Source: an uncultured Clostridia bacterium (lineage in GTDB: Bacteria > Bacillota > Clostridia > TANB77 > CAG-508). From it: a stretch of DNA of 17,103 nt. Both the position numbers and the translations under genes were made by a program. Every line of letters starts with the position of its first letter. The first letter of the stretch is position 1. A model generated the notes under the pieces. The model saw nothing but the letters and a program-made list of their open reading frames with translations, did no database searches and was not told where the DNA came from. The stretch is from positions 1 through 17,103 of the forward strand of contig CANQXC010000007.1 of the NCBI GenBank assembly GCA_947627785.1, written 5' to 3'. This document shows, piece by piece, positions 8,775-15,482 of this stretch.

Positions 8775-9173
8775 TTATTCAAACAATTCTTGTCTCATCC
8801 CTTTCTTTTCAAAATAATCTATTCCTTCTTGATTTAAAACTAAAAACCAACCACTTAAATACAATTGATATTCCCCTATATATCCATATATTTTTAACAC
8901 ATTAAAGATATCTTTTAATCCAAATTGCATTTTCCTTGGAATTTCTTCTGATTCTCCATTTACTTGCATTTCTTCATTTCCATCATATTTATTTAATATA
9001 ATCTGTAGCAGTTCTTCTTCCTTTTGTGGCAAAATAGTCATTTCATTATCACCTTTTTCTATTTTATTTTTTAATATCAATTCTTTTTGCTGTTCATAGA
9101 CAATTTTTTCTAATTGTTTATTTAAATTTTTTTCAAATTTCTTAGTATCTATTTTTATTTTAAAACTAGCCAT
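8775..9173 (-). CDS. winged-helix protein, N-terminal half of split gene (132 aa)
   Basis: This 132-residue product starts at ATG 9173, overlapping the end of hsdS by 8 nt, with AAGG as a modest ribosome site inside hsdS. Residues 1-40 form a Lys-rich amphipathic helix. Residues about 47-126 form a winged-helix-like domain (ILPQKEEELLQIIL, FGLKDIFNVLKIYGYI, then a wing ending NQEGIDYFEKK). The product ends at TAA, after which the same frame encodes a second, related domain. The position between hsdS and hsdR and the translational coupling suggest an accessory factor of the RM complex, for example a DNA-binding or regulatory subunit. As written it lacks its second winged helix and beta-rich tail. 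Confidence 0.7.
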   Translation of the reverse strand: MASFKIKIDTKKFEKNLNKQLEKIVYEQQKELILKNKIEKGDNEMTILPQKEEELLQIILNKYDGNEEMQVNGESEEIPRKMQFGLKDIFNVLKIYGYIGEYQLYLSGWFLVLNQEGIDYFEKKGMRQELFE

Positions 9174-10344
9174 TTACTTTTACCTTCCCTGTTAATAGTT
9201 TTTGCATTAAACCTTTTTTTAAAATTTCATACTCATTAACTTTCTCTTTTATTTTCTCTATCTCTTGGTCAATAGTTTTGAAAACATTTGCAACAATATT
9301 TTGATATTTTATATCTAAATATTTTACTTTTACTTTTTTTAGTGATTCTTGTCCTATATTTACATGTTGATTTCCTGCTGCATATTTCATTATCTGTTTT
9401 CTAACATCATATGATTCTAGGGCATATTTTAAATAAACCGGTATATAATCGCTTTTTTTCTTTCCTCTTATAACAAATCCTCCAAATACAGCATTTTTAT
9501 TCTTATCTAAATATATATTTGATTTTCCTGCATCTTTTAAAATTTCTGAGCTTCTTACAAAAACAACATCACCATATGTAACTTTATAACTTTCCATTAT
9601 TTTTTCATTAACTTCTACTAAACCTTTTATTTTATCATATGTTATATATGTATTATTTAAAATATCCATTACGCTTATATATTTAATACCATTACCGTAC
9701 TTTTCAGCATTTGCATTTAATCCATTTTGAAAATCTAATAAATCTTCTAATTTTACATCTTTAAATTTTAAATTATTTGCTTTATTTTGAAATATATATT
9801 CCATATAAAATTTTTTTAATTTTTCTTTTTCTTTAATTAATTCTTTTTTTTCAGCTATAATCTTATCAGTATTTTCAATTATATGAACTATCTTTTCTTG
9901 CTCTTCTTTTGGTGGTAGTAAATACTCAAAATGAGTCAATGATTTAAAACTAAGACTATTTCTTACACTCCCCTGTGTATTATTTTTTACATTTTCATAA
10001 AATCTGTGAGTTTGAAAATAATAATAAAAATATTCTGGTAATAATTTCTCAGTATCCACCTCAAAAATCACATACATTGGACTCAAAACACCTTCATCAT
10101 AATCTTTAAGTATGTCGATTGAACCAACATTTACTCTTGAAGGATTATATGCAAATTGATTCTTTCTTACTATCTTATAGTTGGATATATCCGCACTATG
10201 CACAGTTCCCTCAAAATATTCTTCTTGATTTACAAATCCTTGTGAATTAGTGACACTTAGAACTCTTTTAACCTTTTTATCTTTATTTCTTTCACTCACT
10301 TCTTTTAATACTTCTTTTAATTTTATATTTCTCCATTCACTCAT
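9166..10344 (-). CDS. hsdS: type I restriction-modification specificity subunit S (HsdS)
   Basis: This 392-residue specificity subunit has the standard two-TRD plan. TRD1 covers about residues 1-145, and a central coiled-coil helix begins PPKEEQEKIVHII (144-185). TRD2 covers about 195-342, and a second helix ends in the typical GLMQKLLTGKVKV tail (345-391). Each TRD would read one half of a bipartite recognition site and dock HsdM; the site cannot be predicted by eye. The start ATG 10344 lies 2 nt after the stop of the AbiJ/HEPN-like gene, whose 3' end contains the ribosome site (GAGG), so the two are coupled. The 3' end overlaps the next gene by 8 nt. Confidence 0.95.
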   Translation of the reverse strand: MSEWRNIKLKEVLKEVSERNKDKKVKRVLSVTNSQGFVNQEEYFEGTVHSADISNYKIVRKNQFAYNPSRVNVGSIDILKDYDEGVLSPMYVIFEVDTEKLLPEYFYYYFQTHRFYENVKNNTQGSVRNSLSFKSLTHFEYLLPPKEEQEKIVHIIENTDKIIAEKKELIKEKEKLKKFYMEYIFQNKANNLKFKDVKLEDLLDFQNGLNANAEKYGNGIKYISVMDILNNTYITYDKIKGLVEVNEKIMESYKVTYGDVVFVRSSEILKDAGKSNIYLDKNKNAVFGGFVIRGKKKSDYIPVYLKYALESYDVRKQIMKYAAGNQHVNIGQESLKKVKVKYLDIKYQNIVANVFKTIDQEIEKIKEKVNEYEILKKGLMQKLLTGKVKVNG

Positions 10345-10346
10345 TT

Positions 10347-11219
10347 TTATTTATCCTCTTCAAAAATTTCTTTTAAGTAATTTACAAATGCTGAGCAACT
10401 AATTAGCATATATTTTGCTTCTTCAAATGTGGAATTTCCCTCTCCTAATCCATTTGCATGTCTTATTCCATTTGTATCACTTGTATATCCATATAATTTT
10501 TCAAAAGCACTTTTCATCGCTGGATGTATTTTATCTTTCAATAGCTTTAATGCATCACCCAAAGTAGCTTTATCCTTTCCTGTTAAAATCTGACATATAG
10601 ATTCTACAGAACTTATTGACTCTTTTATTGAATTATCATAATCCTTTGTTTTATATAATAATTCCAGAGCTTTTGAATAATGATTAGCTACAACATTATA
10701 TGGATTTTCTAAAGTTTCTTCTATTTCTTTTATTGTTTCTTCATTTACTATATCTGTTATAGTATCATTTATTATTCTATAATTTACATTTTCTTTAACA
10801 AAAACATCATTAATATTTTCTATAAATTCATCTTTTTGATAATAGTAATGTTTTAAACTATCTATTGATTGTATAATTCCTTCTATAAAATCAAATACAT
10901 CATTATATTCATTATTATTAAATATACTTTTTATTGTTTCAAATGTCTCTCCGTAATTTACACCTATTCCAAATTCTTGTAATGGGATATCATCATCAGG
11001 CAATGAAAAAATTTCAGTATAAATATAATGAATTATTTCTGTAGTAAAATAAGTATCTTCATTAGATAATAATTCTATAATAACATTATATAGCTTATTC
11101 CTAGTTCTTTCATTTAAATCCTTTACTTGAATTATATCAGAAAAGTGTTTAATTCCTTTTCTTTCTGAAAATCCACCTTTTAAATGTATTTCTACTTTTT
11201 TTCCATTTATAGTTACCAT
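10347..11219 (-). CDS. AbiJ-like abortive infection protein with HEPN-type C-terminus
   Basis: This 290-residue protein sits between hsdM and hsdS. The N-terminal half (about 35-140) resembles the AbiJ N-terminal domain 4 group: NERTRNKLYNVI, followed by small helices. The C-terminal half (about 170-286) is the HEPN-like domain found in AbiJ-type proteins: ALELLYKTKDYDNSIKES, then GDALKLLKDKIHPAMKSAF, then a GIRHA block (R253, H254) and a final helix (AKYMLISCSAFVNYL). The R-H pair is a variant of the R-x4-6-H signature, so nuclease activity is likely but not certain. The start has AAGGAG 6 nt upstream and is 12 nt after hsdM. Its location parallels PrrC-type toxins kept silent by a type I RM complex; that role here is inferred. 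Confidence 0.85.
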   Translation of the reverse strand: MVTINGKKVEIHLKGGFSERKGIKHFSDIIQVKDLNERTRNKLYNVIIELLSNEDTYFTTEIIHYIYTEIFSLPDDDIPLQEFGIGVNYGETFETIKSIFNNNEYNDVFDFIEGIIQSIDSLKHYYYQKDEFIENINDVFVKENVNYRIINDTITDIVNEETIKEIEETLENPYNVVANHYSKALELLYKTKDYDNSIKESISSVESICQILTGKDKATLGDALKLLKDKIHPAMKSAFEKLYGYTSDTNGIRHANGLGEGNSTFEEAKYMLISCSAFVNYLKEIFEEDK

Positions 11220-11231
11220 GCTCTTCTCCTT

Positions 11232-12782
11232 TTATAATCCTAATTCTTTCAATGATTCTTGTAATTCTTTTTCTAATACTTGAAGTTCCTTATTTATTTT
11301 TTCAATATTTTTCTTTGTCTCTTCTATATCAATTTCTTCTTCCTCTTCAAAAGTATCCACATATCTTTTAATATTCAAGTTGTATTCATTTTCTTTAATC
11401 TCGTCCATAGTTGCAATATGAGAATACTTTTCAACCTCTTTATAATTTTGATATGTTTCTAATATTTTTTGGATATTTTCTTTTGTTAATGTATTTTGAT
11501 TTTTACCTTTTTCATATTCACGACTTGCTTCAATAAATAATACATCTTTTCTAATTCTGTTCTTTTTAAATACAACTATTGTAGCTGGTATTGAAACTCC
11601 GTAAAATAAATTTTCTGGTAGTCCTATAACAGCATCAATTAAATTATCTTCTAAAATTCTTTTTCTAATTAATCCTTCTGATGCTCCTCTAAATAAAGTT
11701 CCATGAGGTAATACAACCGCCATTCTTCCCTGTTCAGCTAAACTTTTTAACATATGTTGAATAAAAGCATAATCACCTATACTTTTTGGTGGAACTCCAT
11801 ATTCAAATCTATTGTATGAATCCATTGAAGCTTCCATTTTAAATGTGTTTTTCTTTTTACCATCATCAATAATTGTTGAATTTGCAGATTCAAACCCTTT
11901 TGCCCATTTATCTAATGAAAATGGAGGATTAGATACTATTACATCAAATTTCATTAAATCATCATGTTCCAAATGTAATGGATTAGCTAAAGTATCTCCC
12001 CATTCAATGTGAGCATCATTAACACCATGTAAAAACATATTCATTCTACATAAATTATAAGTTGAACTATTACTTTCTTGTCCATATACACTAACTTTTT
12101 TATCTTTAACTTCTTTAGATGCTTTTAGTAACAATGAACCAGAACCACATGCGGGATCGTAAATTCTATCATCTTCTTTTGGTTCAACTAACTTAGCAAG
12201 TAATGTAGATACTTCTGCTGGTGTATAAAATTCTCCACCTTTTTTACCTGAATCTCCTGCAAATCTTGATATTAAATATTCATAAGCATTTCCTATAATA
12301 TCCAAATTTCCTATTTTAGATGGTCTTAAATCAATATCTTCATTATTAAAATCAGATAATAAAGTTTTTAGTATTGCATTTTTTTCTTTCTTTTTTCCAA
12401 ATACAACTTCACTATTAAAATCAACACCCGCAAATAAATTTAATAACTTAACACCATTTAAAATTGTTATTGTTTCTAATGCCTTATTTATAATTTCACC
12501 TATATTGTCTTCATTTCTTTTATTATATAGATAATCAAATGTACATTCTTCTTTTAATATAAATTTACTTCTAGAAAGATATCTTTCTATCATTTGCTCA
12601 TTTCCCTTGTACATTTTATTTGCTTTTTCTTTTTCTTCTTTATATGTATCACTTAAATATTTAACAAATAGCATTACTAATGCGTAATCTTTATAGTTTC
12701 CTCCAGGTATACTACTCCTTAAGGTATCACAAGCTGACCAAATTGTTCCGTTTATTTTATCTTGCAATTGTTTTTCATTCAT
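11232..12782 (-). CDS. hsdM: type I DNA methyltransferase subunit M (HsdM)
   Basis: This is a 516-residue adenine-N6 methyltransferase. An N-terminal helical domain (about 1-165) contacts HsdS. The SAM-binding motif I DPACGSGSLL is at 209-218 and the catalytic motif IV NPPF at 285-288. A C-terminal helical, Glu-rich tail (about 475-516) binds the S subunit. I place the start at ATG 12782 because GGAGGT (12793-12798) lies 10 nt upstream; an earlier in-frame ATG at 12800 would put that site inside the gene. The start is 1 nt after the stop of the half-size S gene, indicating coupling. Together with HsdS and HsdR it completes a type I RM system. Confidence 0.97.
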   Translation of the reverse strand: MNEKQLQDKINGTIWSACDTLRSSIPGGNYKDYALVMLFVKYLSDTYKEEKEKANKMYKGNEQMIERYLSRSKFILKEECTFDYLYNKRNEDNIGEIINKALETITILNGVKLLNLFAGVDFNSEVVFGKKKEKNAILKTLLSDFNNEDIDLRPSKIGNLDIIGNAYEYLISRFAGDSGKKGGEFYTPAEVSTLLAKLVEPKEDDRIYDPACGSGSLLLKASKEVKDKKVSVYGQESNSSTYNLCRMNMFLHGVNDAHIEWGDTLANPLHLEHDDLMKFDVIVSNPPFSLDKWAKGFESANSTIIDDGKKKNTFKMEASMDSYNRFEYGVPPKSIGDYAFIQHMLKSLAEQGRMAVVLPHGTLFRGASEGLIRKRILEDNLIDAVIGLPENLFYGVSIPATIVVFKKNRIRKDVLFIEASREYEKGKNQNTLTKENIQKILETYQNYKEVEKYSHIATMDEIKENEYNLNIKRYVDTFEEEEEIDIEETKKNIEKINKELQVLEKELQESLKELGL

Positions 12783-12783
12783 T

Positions 12784-13350
12784 TTATTTCTTACCTCCAT
12801 TTATTACTTTATTTACTATTGAATTATAATAGTTATCTTTCTCTATTATCATTTGATTATATAATTTTTTCTGTTCCTTCCAACTATAAATCAATTTTGA
12901 TATTTTTTCCTGTTCTTTAAATGTTACATATGGAATTTCTATTAATCTTAGTTTTGCAACTGGAATTGATTTGACAACAGTTCCAATAATAATTGTTTCT
13001 AATTGTCTGCTTGCTTCCTTACTTTCTAAAAACCACATTAAAAATTTATTATTTATCTTTGTATTATTGCACCTAATAATACAATATAAATTATTAATTA
13101 GAAGTCCTTCCGTTTTTTCATCTACTAAGATAATTTTACTCGGTAGAGAAAGTCTAAAAATTAAATCTCCTTTTTTTGTAACATAGCTACTTAAATCTTC
13201 CATGCTATAAAAATCATCATATTCTATTTCTTCTTCATAGCATCTAATATTGAAAACTTTATATTTATTTGTTTTACTCCCTTTATATACAGCTTCTTTT
13301 CTTTTAAGAACTACTCCAATATGTATATCTGCAACATCTTCTAGCTTCAT
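12784..13350 (-). CDS. half-size S-subunit-like protein with one target-recognition domain
   Basis: This 188-residue protein is the first gene of the RM operon. It has one TRD-like domain (about 1-140: LEDVADIHIG at the start, KKGDLIFRLS in the middle, and PVAKLRLIEIPYV at the end). A single S-type helix follows (FKEQEKISKLI to about 182). This is half of a normal HsdS. It differs clearly from both halves of the full HsdS at 9166-10344, so it is not a simple duplication. A strong ribosome site AGAGGAGG (13356-13363) precedes ATG 13350. It might dimerise to form a second specificity subunit, compete for HsdM, or bind the operon promoter. These are hypotheses. Confidence 0.85.
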   Translation of the reverse strand: MKLEDVADIHIGVVLKRKEAVYKGSKTNKYKVFNIRCYEEEIEYDDFYSMEDLSSYVTKKGDLIFRLSLPSKIILVDEKTEGLLINNLYCIIRCNNTKINNKFLMWFLESKEASRQLETIIIGTVVKSIPVAKLRLIEIPYVTFKEQEKISKLIYSWKEQKKLYNQMIIEKDNYYNSIVNKVINGGKK

Positions 13351-13368
13351 ATAAGCCTCCTCTCATCT

Positions 13369-13435
13369 GTTCTAAATTTTTTATAACATAATTTTATTTG
13401 TTTGTCAAGTTTTTTTGTTATATTCAATTTAGAAC
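13369..13435 (-). promoter_or_regulatory. RM operon promoter framed by perfect 10-bp inverted repeat
   Basis: On the minus strand TTGACA (13408-13403), a 17-nt spacer and TATAAA (13385-13380) form a near-consensus sigma-A promoter about 35 nt upstream of the first RM gene. AATTTAGAAC at 13426-13435 lies upstream of the -35, and its exact complement GTTCTAAATT at 13369-13378 lies at the expected start site. The 47 nt between the arms therefore contain the whole promoter. The arms could be operator half-sites for a repressor, or the ends of a small invertible promoter segment. Confidence 0.8.
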
Positions 13436-13448
13436 ATACGTAAAATGA

Positions 13449-13473
13449 GAGTGGTACATTTCTGTACCGACTC
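13449..13473 (-). terminator. terminator after relaxase gene
   Basis: Immediately after the relaxase TAG, the minus strand has GAGT, a bulged C, GGTACA, a GAAA tetraloop, then TGTACC and ACTC. This is a 10-bp stem with one bulge. It is followed by TCATTTTA, a modest T-run. It would separate the relaxase transcript from the RM operon, whose promoter starts just downstream. Confidence 0.6.
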
Positions 13474-14868
13474 CTACATCTCACATTTCCTATCTTTTTT
13501 CTTTTTTAATCTTTTTTCTTCTTTCTCCTTAGTATTTTTCCACTTCTCCTCTTCAAGATACTTTATATTCTCTTTTATCTTATTAGTTCTTTCAATAATA
13601 TCATCACAATACCATAGCTCTTTCTTTGTACTTTTAATCTTGTCAGTTACTTTTATAATTTCTTTTGTAATCTCATCTTTCTGCATATCATCAGTTATTT
13701 CTTTTCGCTTATAATATAGTCTATTTCTTGTATTATATAATTCTCTCAATTCATCTTTCTTTTTATCTTTATGATTATCAACATCTTGTAATGTTTCCAA
13801 CTTATATTTACATACTAAATTAACTTCTGCTGAATATTGTTCTAATTTTCTTACTTCTCTTCTCATTTCTGGAGACATCTTATGTTGTTGCTGTTTCTTT
13901 GGATAAACTTTCAATGCAAAACAATAATATAAGAACAATGCTACTAAGCCTTTAGGCTTGTACAAATCTTTAGCATGCCCATTAAATGTAAATTTCTGTG
14001 CTGGAATTGTTGCTACGAAATTTACTTTTTTATATTTTTGCCATGGATTTTCAAATATTTTCTTCTTTATATTATCTAGTGAATATTCCTCTCCGAACCT
14101 TCTTTCAACTCTTATGTATCTCTTAAATGGTTCTTTTCTAATACTCAACTTTTCTGCTCTATAATAATATTTATATCCCATAGCAGCTAATATACTTTCA
14201 AACTGATGTAAACTAAATGCATGGTTTATTGCATAATCTAAATCTTCTTTCGCAAATTGACAGTATTCTGATTCGCTTGAATTTTTCTTATAATAGTTTT
14301 CAAAATTAATTCCTGACTTACAAGTCTTTTCATCTAAAACACTTAATCCATATTCTTCGCAAAGTTCATCTGATGTTTTTCTAAGTAAAGCTGTATTCTC
14401 TCTATTACTATAATACTTATATCCATCTTTAAAAGAAACTGAATTAAATACAAAATGATTATGAATATGCTTAGTATTTAAGTGAGTAGTTACTACAACT
14501 TGAAATCTATCTCCCCACATCTCTGTAGCTAATCTTACTCCGATTTCATGTGCTAACTCTGGTGTTACTTCTCCTTCTTTAAAAGATTGCTCACCATGAA
14601 ATGCAAGTATGCCATCTTCCTTTCCATAAATTTGTTTCACAATTTGCATTTCTTTGACTGCATTTTCAACCTTGCAATTTATTCCTGATACATAAAATTG
14701 TTTTTCAGTTTTATCTGCATTAGTTGCATATCTTAAAACATCTCTTACTGTTTCATATTTATCCATTCCATAATCGTAACATTCATTTTTTGTTTTGTCT
14801 TTATTTGTTGCATAGTTAACTGCATTATCAATTCTTCCTTTTACCTTCCATAATTTTGTCGTTGCCAT
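13474..14868 (-). CDS. relaxase/mobilization nuclease (MobP-like, Relaxase superfamily)
   Basis: This 464-residue plasmid/ICE-type relaxase nicks oriT and leads the strand during conjugative transfer. The start MATTKLWKVKG at 14868 is preferred because AAAGGAG (14877-14883) lies 8 nt upstream; an in-frame ATG at 14886 lies upstream of that site. Tyr19 in the NAVNYATNKDKT block is the likely nicking tyrosine. FHGEQSF (90-96) and the histidine cluster HLNTKHIHNHF (His129, 134, 136, 138) form the metal site. Residues about 370-455 are a highly charged coiled coil, typical of relaxase C-termini. No MobC-like gene, coupling protein or secretion genes are in the window, so the element is either mobilizable or a fragment of a larger conjugative element. 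Confidence 0.93.
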   Translation of the reverse strand: MATTKLWKVKGRIDNAVNYATNKDKTKNECYDYGMDKYETVRDVLRYATNADKTEKQFYVSGINCKVENAVKEMQIVKQIYGKEDGILAFHGEQSFKEGEVTPELAHEIGVRLATEMWGDRFQVVVTTHLNTKHIHNHFVFNSVSFKDGYKYYSNRENTALLRKTSDELCEEYGLSVLDEKTCKSGINFENYYKKNSSESEYCQFAKEDLDYAINHAFSLHQFESILAAMGYKYYYRAEKLSIRKEPFKRYIRVERRFGEEYSLDNIKKKIFENPWQKYKKVNFVATIPAQKFTFNGHAKDLYKPKGLVALFLYYCFALKVYPKKQQQHKMSPEMRREVRKLEQYSAEVNLVCKYKLETLQDVDNHKDKKKDELRELYNTRNRLYYKRKEITDDMQKDEITKEIIKVTDKIKSTKKELWYCDDIIERTNKIKENIKYLEEEKWKNTKEKEEKRLKKKKDRKCEM

Positions 14869-14904
14869 CTCATTTGCTCCTTTCATTTTTTATAAAAAAG
14901 GGAT

Positions 14905-14979
14905 TGGGGAATTTTCCCCATATAGAATTTCGAGCTGAAGAAATTCATTGCTTGCTAATACAAAAATAACCTTATTTTT
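14905..14979. other. candidate oriT: cluster of three inverted repeats
   Basis: The 210-nt non-coding stretch between the relaxase and the ParB-like gene holds three inverted repeats in a row. They are TGGGGAA/TTCCCCA with a 2-nt spacer (14905-14920), GAATTTC/GAAATTC with an 8-nt spacer (14925-14946), and AAAAATAA/TTATTTTT with a 2-nt spacer (14962-14979). Such clusters directly upstream of a relaxase gene are typical of transfer origins and of relaxase autoregulation sites. The nick site cannot be fixed by eye. Confidence 0.55.
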
Positions 14980-15031
14980 TTGCACATAATAGACTACTTT
15001 CCATATACTTTTACACCCCTTTTATAGATAT

Positions 15032-15066
15032 AAAAGCACCTGAATTTTGAAAACTCAGGTACTTTT
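15032..15066. terminator. hairpin terminator after ParB-like gene
   Basis: AAAAG, C, ACCTGA (15032-15043) pairs with TCAGGT, A, CTTTT (15055-15066), with one C/A mismatch and an AT-rich inner loop. On the minus strand it follows the ParB-like stop by 12 nt and ends in GCTTTTATA. On the plus strand it runs into CTTTTTCTT. It likely ends the replication-gene transcript before the oriT/relaxase module. Confidence 0.65.
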
Positions 15067-15078
15067 TCTTAAGCTTTT

Positions 15079-15393
15079 TTATCTTCTATTTCTTATAAAA
15101 TTTCTTCTATAATATTCCAGATATTTTCTTTTTCTTTCCATAAAAATATTGTTTACAACTCGACAAGGTAGTGTTTTATATCCTATAATTTTAGCTGCAG
15201 TAAATGTATAAAATCTGTTATAAAGTACATATTTATCACTCATTTTTGTAACTACAAATGGTCTTTTTATTCCTTCTTTCTGAACTTTATTTTTAAACTT
15301 ATCAAGCAATATTTTATTTTTAATTTCGACGTTTTCATCTCCTATTATTATTTTTTCTACTGGTATTCTCATTATTTTTTTATCTTTATTCAT
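15079..15393 (-). CDS. short ParB/Srx-fold N-domain-like protein
   Basis: This 104-residue protein matches only the N-terminal ParB/sulfiredoxin-like domain. IPVEKIIIGDENVEIKN (about 11-27) is the opening strand-helix. LLDKFKNKVQKEGIKRPFVV (29-48) matches the helix and the 'I.PI.V' strand, and YNRFYTFTAAKIIGYKTLPCRVV (58-80) occupies the place of the ParB G-x-R-R motif. The usual Gly and second Arg/His are absent (YNRFYTF), so CTP binding or nuclease activity may be lost. There is no HTH or dimerisation domain, and the tail is Arg/Lys-rich and may bind nucleic acid. The ribosome site AAAGGAA lies about 10 nt from ATG 15393. It lies 89 nt after the DnaC-like gene. Confidence 0.75.
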   Translation of the reverse strand: MNKDKKIMRIPVEKIIIGDENVEIKNKILLDKFKNKVQKEGIKRPFVVTKMSDKYVLYNRFYTFTAAKIIGYKTLPCRVVNNIFMERKRKYLEYYRRNFIRNRR

Positions 15394-15482
15394 CTTTATT
15401 AATTCCTTTCTGTTTACTTTTTTTATTTTTTATATTAAAATATATTTACAAATTATTGGGTTAGTATTTTTAGTTTAGCGAC

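Larger units (their letters stand above)
8187..9173 (-). pseudogene. tandem winged-helix plus beta-tail protein, frame split by in-frame TAA
   Basis: The frame that starts at ATG 9173 meets TAA at 8775-8777 and then stays open, in the same frame, for another 195 sense codons to TGA at 8187-8189. Without the TAA it would be a 327-residue protein. It would have a basic N-terminal helix, a first winged helix ending in LNQEGIDYFEKK, a second winged helix starting LTGNEKELLREI and ending in SLTQPGRTYFEREEKY, then an Asn/Val-rich beta segment and a C-terminal helix. The two domain ends match each other, which argues for an internal duplication. No ATG, GTG or TTG occurs in the 82 codons right after the stop. 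The simplest reading is a recent nonsense mutation. Readthrough or a sequencing error is possible. Confidence 0.7.

Noticed and set aside
8672..8905. Plus-strand hydrophobic 77-codon open frame overlapping the split gene.
   Set aside because: It is antisense to the winged-helix gene, Leu/Phe-rich as expected from the complement of Lys/Glu-rich coding, and has no ribosome site. The other plus-strand frames under minus-strand genes are rejected for the same reason.
9166..13350. Invertible hsdS shuffling between the two S-type genes.
   Set aside because: The two S proteins do not share an obvious long repeat, are on the same strand, are separated by hsdM and the AbiJ-like gene, and no recombinase gene is present in the window.
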